Positions 24,290-37,014 of a stretch of 64,000 nucleotides of DNA are shown here, one piece after another. Location of the stretch: positions 27,803,501 through 27,867,500 of the forward strand of contig NC_079878.1 in assembly GCF_029227915.1 (NCBI RefSeq). Direction: 5' to 3'. The DNA is from Hydractinia symbiolongicarpus. Its lineage: Eukaryota > Cnidaria > Hydrozoa > Anthoathecata > Hydractiniidae. A program made the position numbers and the translations under genes. The stretch's first letter is position 1. Each line of letters starts with the position of its first letter. The notes under the pieces are model-generated. The model had not been told where the DNA came from. It worked only from the letters and a program-made list of their open reading frames with translations, and did no database searches.

Positions 24290-27265
24290 GCTTTTAACAC
24301 TGAAACGATGGACTGTGGCACTTAAGTGAACGGATTTTGTACTGTGACCTTATAAATGTGATAAATGAGCCAATTGGACTCCAAGAAATAACATTCTTCT
24401 TAATTTGACATGATTGCTGTAACTCAGCGATTATACTGGGCGCTGTGGTAGCGCTTTATTTAAAACCTTAGATAAATAAGCCATTTTTTATTGTGGGACC
24501 AATCCTAGACCTTATCGCGTGCTTAATAAATAGGAACAGTTTCAAAAACTAAAGTTCATTGACTTTCTATAAGTATCAAACCGCATGAATTACAATGGTG
24601 GCGTCACAAATTCGAACCAACATGCATTTAGCGATATCTTTCTGATATTACTAGGTTGCATCGCTTTTAACAGTGGAACGATTGACTGTGGCACTTAAAT
24701 GAACTGATTTTTGACTTTGACCTCATAAAAGTGATAAATGAGCCAATTGGATTCCAAGAAATAACATTCTTCTTAATTTGACATGATTGCTGTAACTCAA
24801 CGATTATACTGGGCGCTGTGGTAGCGCTTTATTTGAAAACTTAGATAAATAAGACATTTTTTATTGTGAGACCAATCCTAGACGTTATTGCGCGCTTAAT
24901 AAATAGAGACATTTTCAAAAACTACATTTCAATGACTTTCTAGCGGTATCAATCAGTTTGAGTTACAACGGTTGCGTCACATAATGGTACCAACATGTAT
25001 TTGGCGATATTTTTCTGATATTATTAGGTTGCATCGCTTTTAACTGTGAAACGATTGACTGCGGGACTTAATTGAACTGATTCTGGACTGTGACCTTATA
25101 AATGTGATAAATGAGCTAATTGGACTCCAAGGAAAAACGTTCCTCTTAGTTTGACATGATTGCTGTAACTCAGCGATTATACTGGGCGCTGTGGTAGCGC
25201 TTTATTTAAAAATTTAAATAAGTAAGTCATTTTTTACTGTGGGACAAATCCTTCCTAGCCGTTATCGCGCGCTGAAGAAATAGGAACAGTTTCAAAAACT
25301 ACATTTCATTGACTTTCTAACAGTATCAATCCGCATGAATTACAACGGTTGCTTCACAAATTCGTACCAACATGCATTTAGCGATATCTTACTGATATTA
25401 CTAGGTTGCATCGCTTTTAACAGTGGAACGATTGACTGTGGCACTTTAATGAACTGATTTTTGACTTTGACCTCATAAAAGTGATAAATGAGCCAATTGG
25501 ATTCCAAGAAATAACATTCTTCTTAATTTGACATGATTGCTGTAACTCAACGATTATACTGGGCGCTGTGGTAGCGCTTTATTTGAAAACTTAGATAAAT
25601 AAGACATTTTTTATTGTGAGACCAATCCTAGACGTTTTTGCGCGCTTAATAAATAGAAACAGTTTCAAAAACTACATTTCATTGACTTTCTAACAGTATC
25701 AATCCGCATGAATTACAACGGTTGCGTCACATATTTTTCCCCGCATGTGTTTAGGGATATTTTTCTGATATTACTAGGTTGTATTGCTTTTAACAGTGAA
25801 ACGATTGACTGTGGCACTTAAATGAACGGATTTTGGACTGTGACCTTATAAATGTGATAAATGAGCCAATTGGATTCCAAGAAATAACATTCTTCTTAAT
25901 TTGACATGATTGCTGTAACTCAGCGATTATACTGGGCGCTGTGGTAGCGCTTTATTTGAAAACTTAGATAAATAAACCATTTTTTATTGTGGGACCAATC
26001 CTAGACCTTATAAATAGGAACAGTTTCAAAAACTACATTTCATTGACTTTCTAACAGTATCAATCCGCATGAATTACAACGGTTGCTTCACAAATTCGTA
26101 CCAACATGCATTTAGCGATATCTTTCTGATATTACTAGGTTGCATCGCTTTTAACAGTGGAACGATTGACTGTGGCACTTTAATGAACTGATTTTTGACT
26201 TTGACCTCATAAAAGTGATAAATGAGCCAATTGGATTCCAAGAAATAACATTCTTCTTAATTTGACATGATTGCTGTAACTCAACGATTATACTGGGCGC
26301 TGTGGTAGCGCTTCATTTAAAAATTTAAATAAGTAATTCATCTTTTACTGTGGGACAAATCTTAGCCGTTATCGCGCGCTGAAGAAATAGAGACAGTTTC
26401 AAAAACTACATTTCAATGAATTTCCAACGGTATTAGTCCGTTTGAGTGACGACGGTTGCGTCACATATTTGTCCCCAAATGTGTTTAGGGATATTTTTCT
26501 GATATTACTAGGTTGTATTGCTTTTAACACTGAAACGATGGACTGTATCACTTAAGTGAACGGATTTTGTACTGTGACCTTATAAATGTGATAAATGAGC
26601 CAATTGGACTCCAAGAAATAACATTCTTCTTAATTTGACATGATTGCTGTAACTCAGCGATTATACTGGGCGCTGTGGTAGCGCTTTATTTAAAACCTTA
26701 GATAAATAAGCCATTTTTTATTGTGGGACCAATCCTAGACCTTATCGCGTGCTTAATAAATAGGAACAGTTTCAAAAACTAAAGTTCATTGACTTTCTAT
26801 AAGTATCAAACCGCATGAATTACAACGGTGGCGTCACAAATTCGAACCAACATGCATTTAGCGATATCTTTCTGATATTACTAGGTTGCATCGCTTTTAA
26901 CAGTGGAACGATTGACTGTGGCACTTAAATGAACTGATTTTTGACTTTGACCTCATAAAAGTGATAAATGAGCCAATTGGATTCCAAGAAATAACATTCT
27001 TCTTAATTTGACATGATTGCTGTAACTCAACGATTATACTGGGCGCTGTGGTAGCGCTTTATTTGAAAACTTAGATAAATAAGACATTTTTTATTGTGAG
27101 ACCAATCCTAGACGTTATTGCGCGCTTAATAAATAGAAACAGTTTCAAAAACTACATTTCATTGACTTTCTAACAGTATCAATCCGCATGAATTACAACG
27201 GTTGCGTCACATATTTTTCCCTGCATGTGTTTAGGGATATTTTTCTGATATTACTAGGTTGTATT
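24290..27265. repeat. 6-mer higher-order repeat, 2230-bp period, about 1.3 copies
   Basis: Unit starts: 24290, 24663, 25036, 25413, 25786, 26147, 26520, 26893. The first copy runs 373, 373, 377, 373, 361, 373 (2230 bp). The second begins at 26520 and matches unit 24290 onward: CCCCAAATGTG lies just upstream of both, followed by AACACTGAAACGATGG, TAAAACCTTAG and TTCTATAAGTATC. Similarity ends near 27136, where the second copy reads AGAAACAGTTTC and the first AGAGACATTTTC. Units 24663-25785 (373, 377, 373) also mirror 22060-23182, so the same trio was used in two arrangements. Confidence 0.9.
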
Positions 27266-30246
27266 GCTTTTTACAGTGAAACGATTGACTGTGGCACTTA
27301 AGTGAACGGATTTTGGACTCTGACCTTATAAATGTGATAAATAAGCCAATTGGACTTCAAGAAATAACATTCTTCTGAATTTGACATGATTGCTGTAACT
27401 CAGGGATTATACTGGGCGCTGTGGTAGCGCTTTATTTAAAAACTTAGATAAATAAGCCATTTTTTATTGTGGGACCAATCCTAGACCTTATCGCGCGCTT
27501 AATAAATAGGAACAGTTTCAAAAACTACATTTCATTGACTTTGTAACAGTATCAATCCGCATTAATTACAACGGTTGCGTCACAATTTCGTACCAAAATG
27601 CATTTAGCGATATCTTTCTGATATTACTAGGTTGCATTGCTTTTAACAGTAAAACGATTGACTGTGGGATTCAATTGAACTGATTCTGGACTTTGACCTT
27701 ATAAATGTGATAAATGAGACATTTGCACTCCAAGAAATAACATTCTTCTTAATTTGACATGATTGTCGGAACTCAGCGATTACACTGGCCGCTGTGGTAG
27801 CGCCTCATTTAAAAATTTAAATAAGTAAGTCATTTTTTACTGTGGGACAAATCCTAGACCTTATCGCACGCTTAATAAATAGGAACAGTTTCAAAAACTA
27901 CATTTCATTGACTTTGTAACAGTATCAATCCGCATGAATTACAACGGTTGCGTCACAATTTTGTACCAAAATGCATTTAGCGATATCTTTCTGATATTAC
28001 TAGGTTGCATTGCTTTTAACAGTGAAACGATTGACTGTGGGATTCAATTGAACGGATTTTGTACTGTGACCTTATAAATGTGATAAATAAGCCAATTGGA
28101 TTCCAAGAAATAATATTCTTTTTAATTTGACTTGCTTGCTGTAACTCAGCGATTATACTGGGCGCTGCGGTAGCGCCTTATTTAAAAACTTAGATAAATA
28201 AGCCATTTTTTTTTGTGGGACCAATCCTAGACCTTATCGCACGCTTAATAAATAGGAACAGTTTCAAAAACTACATTTCATTGACTTTGTAACAGTATCA
28301 ATCCGCATGAATTACAACGGTTGCGTCACAATTTCGTACCAAAATGCATTTAGCAATATCTTTCTGATATTACTAGGTTGCATTGCTTTTAACAGTGAAA
28401 CGATTGACTGTGGGATTCAATTGAACTGATTCTGGACTTTGACCTTATAAATGTGATAAATGAGACAATTGGACTCCAAGAAATAACATTCTTCTTAATT
28501 TGACATGATTGTCGGAACTCAGCGATTACACTGGCCGCTGTGTTAGCGCCTCATTTAAAAATTTAAATAAGTAAGTCATTTTTTATTGTTGGACAAATCC
28601 TAGCCGTTATTGCGCGCTGAAGAAATAGAGACAGTTTGAAAAACTACATTTCGATGAATTTCTAACGGTATCAGTCCGTTTAAGTGACGACGGTTGGGTC
28701 ACAAATTCGTCCCCACATGTGTTTAGGGATATTTTTCTGATATTACTAGGTTGTATTGCTTTTAACAGTGAAACGATTGACTGTGGCTCTGAAATGAACG
28801 GATTTTGGACTGTGACCTTATAAATGTGATAAATGAGATAATTGTACTCCAAGAAAAAACGTTCCTCTTAGTTTGACATGATTGCTGTAACTCAGCGATT
28901 GGGCGCTGTGGTGGCGCTTTATTTAAAAACTTAGATAAATAAGCCATTTTTATTGTGGGACCAATCCTAGACGTTATCGCGCGTTTAATAAATAGGAACA
29001 GTTTCAAAAACTGCATTTCATTGACTTTCTAACAGTATCAAATTGCATGAATTACAACGGTTGCTTCACAAATTCGTACCAACATGTATTTAGCGATATC
29101 TTTCTGATATTACTAGGTTGCATCGCTTTTAACTGTGAAACGATTGACTGCGGGACTTAATTGAACTGATTCTGGACTGTGACCTTATAACTGTGATAAA
29201 TGAGCTAATTGGACTCCAAGGAAAAACGTTCCTCTTAGTTTGACATGATTGCTGTAACTCAGCGATTATACTGGGCGCTGTGGTAGCGCTTTATTTAAAA
29301 ATTTAAATAAGTAAGTCATTTTTTACTGTGGGAGAAATCCTTCCTAGCCGTTATCGCGCGCTGAAGAAATAGAGACAGTTTCAAAAACTACATTTCAATG
29401 AATTTCTAACGGTATCACTCCGTTCTAGTTACAACTGTTGGGTCACATATTCGTAACAACATGTATTTGGCGATATTTTTCTGATATTACTAGGTTGCAT
29501 CCCCTTTACCAGTGAAACGATTGACTGTGGGACTTAATTGAACTGATTCTGGACTGTGACCTTATAAATATGATAAATGAGATAATTGGAGTCCAAGAAA
29601 TAACATTCTTTTTAACTTGACATGATTGCCGCAACTCAGCGATTACACTGGGCGCTGTGGTAGCGCTTCAATTAAAAACTTAGATAAGTAAGTCATTCTT
29701 TACTGTGGGACCAATCCTAGCCGTAATCGCACGCTGAAGAAATAGCGACACGTTCAAAAACTACAATTCATTGACTTTTTAACGGTGTCAGTCCGTTTGA
29801 GTTACAACGGTTGGGTCAAATATTTGTACCAACAGATATTTACCGGTATTTTTCTGATATTACTAGGTTGCATCGCTTTAAACAGTGAAACGATTGACTG
29901 TGGGACTTAATTGAACTAACTGTAGACTGTTAACTGATAAATGAGATAAATGAGATAATTGAACCCCAAGAAATAACATTCTTCTTAATTTGACGTGATT
30001 GCTGGAATTCAGCGATTACACTGGGCGCTGTGGTAGCGCTTCATTTGAAAATTTAGATAAATAAGTCATTTTTTCCTGTGGGACGAAACCTAGCCGTAAT
30101 CGCGCGCTTAAAAAATAGGAACAGTTTCAAAAACTACTTTTCATTGTCTTGTTGGCGGTATCAATCCGTTTGAGTTACAACGGTTGCGTCACGTATTCGT
30201 ACCATTATGTATATAGTGATTTTTTCGGATATTACTAAGTTATATC
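27266..30246. repeat. Transition block between left-type and right-type monomers
   Basis: Unit starts: 27266, 27639, 28012, 28385, 28758, 29125, 29502, 29875. Just upstream of units 27639, 28012 and 28385 the sequence reads GTACCAAAATGC, a small local amplification. Unit 28758 is only 367 bp: five bases are missing between GATT and GGGCGC at 28900/28901, and one T is missing from a T-run. From unit 29502 onward the CCCCTTTACCAGTG variant and AGCGACACGTTC appear for the first time; these dominate much of the right half of the window. Confidence 0.9.
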
Positions 30247-33200
30247 GCTTTAAACAGTGAAACGATTGACTGTGGGAATTAATTGAACTAACTTTGGACT
30301 GTGACCTGATAAATGTGATAAATGAGACAATTGGACTCCAAGAAATAACATTCTTCTTAACTTGACATGATTGCCGCCACTCAGCGATTACACTGGGCGC
30401 TGTAGTAGCGCTTCATTTAAAAACTTAGATAAATAATTCATACTTTACTGTGGGACCAACCCTGGCCGTTAGCACGCGCTGAAGAAATAGAGACATTCTC
30501 AAAAGCTACATTGCATTGACCTCTTGGCGGTATCAATCCGTTTCAGTTACAACGGTTGCGTCACATATTCGTACCAACATGTATTTAGTGATATTTTTCC
30601 GATAATACTAAGTCACATTGCTTTTAACAGTGAAACCATTGACTGTAGGACTTAATTGAACTAACTTTGGACTGTTAACTGATAAATCTGATAAATTAGT
30701 TAATTGGACCCCAAGAATTAACATTCCTCTTAATTAGACGTGATTGCTGGAATTCAGCGATTACACTGGGCGTTGTGGTAGCGCTTCATTTGAAAATTTA
30801 GATAAATAAGCCATTTTTTACTGTGGGACAAATCTTAGGCGTTATCGTGCGTTTAATAAATAGGAACAGTTTCAAAAACTACATTTCGTTGACTTTCTAA
30901 CAGTATCAATCCGCATGAATTACAACGGTTGCCTCACAAATTCGTACCAACATGCATTTAGCGATATCTTTCTGATATTACTAGGTTGTATCGCTTTTAA
31001 CTGTGAAACGATTGACTGTGGGACTTAATTGAACTAACTTTGGACTGTGACCTGATAAATGTGATAAATGAGACAGTTGGACTCCAAGAAATAACATTCT
31101 TCTTAATTTGACATGATTGTCGGAACTCAGCGATTACACTCGCCGCTGTGGTAGCGCCTCATTTAAAAATTTAAATAAGTAAGTCATTTTTTACTGTGGG
31201 ACAAATCCTAGCCGTTATTGCGCGCTGAAGAAATAGAGACAGTTTGAAAAACTACATTTCGATGAATTTCTAACGGCATCAGTCCGTTTAAGTGACGATG
31301 GTTGGGTCACAAATTCGTCCCCACATGTGTTTAGGGATATTTTTCTGATATTACTAGGTTGTATTGCTTTTGTGAAACGAAACAATGAAACGATTGACTG
31401 TGGCACTTAAATGAACGGATTTTGGACTGTGACCTTATAAATTTGATAAATGAGCTAATTGGACTCCAAGGAAAAACGTTCCTCTTAGTTTGACATGATT
31501 GCTGTAACTCAGCGATTACACTGGGCGTTGTGGTAGCGCTTCATTTGAAAATTTAGATAAATAAGCCATTTTTTACTGTGGGACAAATCCTAGGCGTTAT
31601 CGCGCGTTTAATAAATAGGAACAGTTTCAAAAACTACATTTTGTTGACTTTCTAACAGTATCAATCCGCATGAATTACAACGGTTGCCTCACAAATTCGT
31701 ACCAACATGCATTTAGCGATATCTTTCTGATATTACTAGGTTGTATCGCTTTTAACTGTGAAACGATTGACTGTGGGACTTAATTTAACTAACTATGGAC
31801 TGTGACCTGATAAATGTGATAAATGAGACAGTTGGACTCCAAGAAATAACATTCTTCTTAATTTGACATGATTGTCGGAACTCAGCGATTACTCTCGCCG
31901 CTGTGGTAGCGCCTCATTTAAAAATTTAAATAAATAAGTCATTTTTTACTGTGGGACAAATCCTAGCCGTTATTGCGCGCTGAGGAAATAGAGACAGTTT
32001 GAAAAACTACATTTCGATGAATTTCTAACGGTATCAGTCCGTTTAAGTGACGACGGTTGGGTCACAAATTCGTCCCCACATGTGTTTAGGGATATTTTTC
32101 TGATATTACTAGGTTGTATTGCTTTTGTGAAACGAAACAATGAAACGATTGACTGTGGCACTTAAATGAACGGATTTTGTACTGTGACCTTATAAATTTG
32201 ATAAATGAGATAATTGGACTCCAAGGAAAAACGTTCCTCTTAGTTTGACATGATTGCTGTAACTCAGCGATTATAATGGGCGCTGTGGTGGCGCTTTATT
32301 TAAAAACTTAGATAAATAAGCCATTTTTTATTGTGGGACCAATCCTAGACGTTATCGCGCGTTTAATAAATAGGAACAGTTTCAAACACTACATTTCATT
32401 GACTTTCTAACAGTATCAATCCGTTTCAGTTACAACGGTTGCGTCACATATTCGTACCAACATGTATTTAGCGATATTTTTGTGATATTACTAGGTTGCA
32501 TCGCTCTTAACAGTGAAACAATTGACTGTGAGACTTAATTGAACTGATTCTGGATTGTGACCTTATAAATGTGGTAAATGAGACAATTGGACTCCAAGGA
32601 AAAACGTTCCTCTTAGTTTGACATGATTGCTGTAACTCAGCGATTACACTGGGCGCTGTAGTAGCGCTTCATTTAAAAACTTAGATAAATAATTCATACT
32701 TTACTGTGGGACCAACCCTGGCCGTTAGCACGCGCTGAAGAAATAGAGACATTCTCAAAAGCTACATTGCATTGACCTCTTGGCGGTATCAATCCGTTTC
32801 AGTTACAACGGTTGCGTCACATATTCGTACCAACATGTATTTAGTGATATTTTTCCGATAATACTAAGTCACATTGCTTTTAACAGTGAAACCATTGACT
32901 GTAGGACTTAATTGAACTAACTTTGGACTGTTAACTGATAAATCTGATAAATTAGTTAATTGGACCCCAAGAATTAACATTCCTCTTAATTAGACGTGAT
33001 TGCTGGAATTCAGCGATTACACTGGGCGTTGTGGTAGCGCTTCATTTGAAAATTTAGATAAATAAGCCATTTTTTACTGTGGGACAAATCTTAGGCGTTA
33101 TCGCGCGTTTAATAAATAGGAACAGTTTCAAAAACTACATTTCGTTGACTTTCTAACAGTATCAATCCGCATGAATTACAACGGTTGCCTCACAAATTCG

Positions 33201-36200
33201 TACCAACATGCATTTAGCGATATCTTTCTGATATTACTAGGTTGTATCGCTTTTAACTGTGAAACGATTGACTGTGGGACTTAATTGAACTAACTTTGGA
33301 CTGTGACCTGATAAATGTGATAAATGAGACAGTTGGACTCCAAGAAATAACATTCTTCTTAATTTGACATGATTGTCGGAACTCAGCGATTACACTCGCC
33401 GCTGTGGTAGCGCCTCATTTAAAAATTTAAATAAGTAAGTCATTTTTTACTGTGGGACAAATCCTAGCCGTTATTGCGCGCTGAAGAAATAGAGACAGTT
33501 TGAAAAACTACATTTCGATGAATTTCTAACGGTATCAGTCCGTTTAAGTGACGACGGTTGGGTCACAAATTCGTCCCCACATGTGTTTAGGGATATTTTT
33601 CTGATATTACTAGGTTGTATTGCTTTTGTGAAACGAAACAATGAAACGATTGACTGTGGCACTTAAATGAACGGATTTTGGACTGTGACCTTATAAATTT
33701 GATAAATGAGCTAATTGGACTCCAAGGAAAAACGTTCCTCTTAGTTTGACATGATTGCTGTAACTCAGCGATTACACTGGGCGTTGTGGTAGCGCTTCAT
33801 TTGAAAATTTAGATAAATAAGCCATTTTTTACTGTGGGACAAATCCTAGGCGTTATCGCGCGTTTAATAAATAGGAACAGTTTCAAAAACTACATTTTGT
33901 TGACTTTCTAACAGTATCAATCCGCATGAATTACAACGGTTGCCTCACAAATTCGTACCAACATGCATTTAGCGATATCTTTCTGATATTACTAGGTTGT
34001 ATCGCTTTTAACTGTGAAACGATTGACTGTGGGACTTAATTTAACTAACTATGGACTGTGACCTGATAAATGTGATAAATGAGACAGTTGGACTCCAAGA
34101 AATAACATTCTTCTTAATTTGACATGATTGTCGGAACTCAGCGATTACTCTCGCCGCTGTGGTAGCGCCTCATTTAAAAATTTAAATAAATAAGTCATTT
34201 TTTACTGTGGGACAAATCCTAGCCGTTATTGCGCGCTGAGGAAATAGAGACAGTTTGAAAAACTACATTTCGATGAATTTCTAACGGTATCAGTCCGTTT
34301 AAGTGACGACGGTTGGGTCACAAATTCGTCCCCACATGTGTTTAGGGATATTTTTCTGATATTACTAGGTTGTATTGCTTTTGTGAAACGAAACAATGAA
34401 ACGATTGACTGTGGCACTTAAATGAACGGATTTTGTACTGTGACCTTATAAATTTGATAAATGAGATAATTGGACTCCAAGGAAAAACGTTCCTCTTAGT
34501 TTGACATGATTGCTGTAACTCAGCGATTATAATGGGCGCTGTGGTGGCGCTTTATTTAAAAACTTAGATAAATAAGCCATTTTTTATTGTGGGACCAATC
34601 CTAGACGTTATCGCGCGTTTAATAAATAGGAACAGTTTCAAACACTACATTTCATTGACTTTCTAACAGTATCAATCCGTTTCAGTTACAACGGTTGCGT
34701 CACATATTCGTACCAACATGTATTTAGCGATATTTTTGTGATATTACTAGGTTGCATCGCTCTTAACAGTGAAACAATTGACTGTGAGACTTAATTGAAC
34801 TGATTCTGGATTGTGACCTTATAAATGTGGTAAATGAGACAATTGGACTCCAAGAAATAACATTCTTCTTAACTTGACATGATTGCCGCCACTCAGCGAT
34901 TACACTGGGCGCTGTAGTAGCGCTTCATTTAAAAACTTAGATAAATAATTCATACTTTACTGTGGGACCAACCCTGGCCGTTAGCACGCGCTGAAGAAAT
35001 AGAGACATTCTCAAAAGCTACATTGCATTGACCTCTTGGCGGTATCAATCCGTTTCAGTTACAACGGTTGCGTCACATATTCGTACCAACATGTATTTAG
35101 TGATATTTTTCCGATAATACTAAGTCACATTGCTTTTAACAGTGAAACCATTGACTGTAGGACTTAATTGAACTAACTTTGGACTGTTAACTGATAAATC
35201 TGATAAATTAGTTAATTGGACCCCAAGAATTAACATTCCTCTTAATTAGACGTGATTGCTGGAATTCAGCGATTACACTGGGCGTTGTGGTAGCGCTTCA
35301 TTTGAAAATTTAGATAAATAAGCCATTTTTTACTGTGGGACAAATCTTAGGCGTTATCGCGCGTTTAATAAATAGGAACAGTTTCAAAAACTACATTTCG
35401 TTGACTTTCTAACAGTATCAATCCGCATGAATTACAACGGTTGCCTCACAAATTCGTACCAACATGCATTTAGCGATATCTTTCTGATATTACTAGGTTG
35501 TATCGCTTTTAACTGTGAAACGATTGACTGTGGGACTTAATTGAACTAACTTTGGACTGTGACCTGATAAATGTGATAAATGAGACAGTTGGACTCCAAG
35601 AAATAACATTCTTCTTAATTTGACATGATTGTCGGAACTCAGCGATTACACTCGCCGCTGTGGTAGCGCCTCATTTAAAAATTTAAATAAGTAAGTCATT
35701 TTTTACTGTGGGACAAATCCTAGCCGTTATTGCGCGCTGAAGAAATAGAGACAGTTTGAAAAACTACATTTCGATGAATTTCTAACGGTATCAGTCCGTT
35801 TAAGTGACGACGGTTGGGTCACAAATTCGTCCCCACATGTGTTTAGGGATATTTTTCTGATATTACTAGGTTGTATTGCTTTTGTGAAACGAAACAATGA
35901 AACGATTGACTGTGGCACTTAAATGAACGGATTTTGGACTGTGACCTTATAAATTTGATAAATGAGCTAATTGGACTCCAAGGAAAAACGTTCCTCTTAG
36001 TTTGACATGATTGCTGTAACTCAGCGATTACACTGGGCGTTGTGGTAGCGCTTCATTTGAAAATTTAGATAAATAAGCCATTTTTTACTGTGGGACAAAT
36101 CCTAGGCGTTATCGCGCGTTTAATAAATAGGAACAGTTTCAAAAACTACATTTTGTTGACTTTCTAACAGTATCAATCCGCATGAATTACAACGGTTGCC

Positions 36201-37014
36201 TCACAAATTCGTACCAACATGCATTTAGCGATATCTTTCTGATATTACTAGGTTGTATCGCTTTTAACTGTGAAACGATTGACTGTGGGACTTAATTGAA
36301 CTAACTTTGGACTGTGACCTGATAAATGTGATAAATGAGACAGTTGGACTCCAAGAAATAACATTCTTCTTAATTTGACATGATTGTCGGAACTCAGCGA
36401 TTACTCTCGCCGCTGTGGTAGCGCCTCATTTAAAAATTTAAATAAATAAGTCATTTTTTACTGTGGGACAAATCCTAGCCGTTATTGCGCGCTGAGGAAA
36501 TAGAGACAGTTTGAAAAACTACATTTCGATGAATTTCTAACGGTATCAGTCCGTTTAAGTGACGACGGTTGGGTCACAAATTCGTCCCCACATGTGTTTA
36601 GGGATATTTTTCTGATATTACTAGGTTGTATTGCTTTTGTGAAACGAAACAATGAAACGATTGACTGTGCCACTTAAATGAACGGATTTTGTACTGTGAC
36701 CTTATAAATTTGATAAATGAGATAATTGGACCCCAAGGAAAAACGTTCCTCTTAGTTTGACATGATTGCTGTAACTCAGCGATTATAATGGGCGCTGTGG
36801 TGGCGCTTTATTTAAAAACTTAGATAAATAAGCCATTTTTTATTGTGGGACAAATCCTAGACGTTATGGCGCGTTTAATAAATAGGAACAGTTTCAAACA
36901 CTACATTTCATTGACTTTCTAACAGTATCAATCCGTTTCAGTTACAACGGTTGCGTCACATATTCGTACCAACATGTATTTAGCGATAATTTTGTGATAT
37001 TACTAGGTTGCATC
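30247..37014. repeat. 6-mer higher-order repeat, 2256-bp period, three copies
   Basis: Unit starts: 30247, 30620, 30993, 31366, 31748, 32121 | 32503, 32876, 33249, 33622, 34004, 34377 | 34759, 35132, 35505, 35878, 36260, 36633. Lengths run 373, 373, 373, 382, 373, 382 in each copy. Common sequence starts in the first copy near 30385 and ends in the third near 37070, so the HOR phase is offset from my unit phase. The 382-bp units carry a 9-bp insertion. Copies differ by scattered single bases; for example copy 3 lacks the TTTAACTAACTATGG variant (around 31795 and 34045) of copies 1 and 2. Confidence 0.95.
31372..31380. repeat. 9-bp GTGAAACGA displaced duplication
   Basis: In these units GCTTTT is followed by GTGAAACGA and then AACAATGAAACGA, where ordinary units go straight to AACAGTGAAACGA. 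The inserted 9 bp copy the downstream GTGAAACGA, and the original copy has G changed to A. Carriers start at 31372, 32127, 33628, 34383, 35884, 36639, 38512 and 42620. The insertion tags the 2256-bp HOR and two displaced relatives outside it. Confidence 0.95.
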
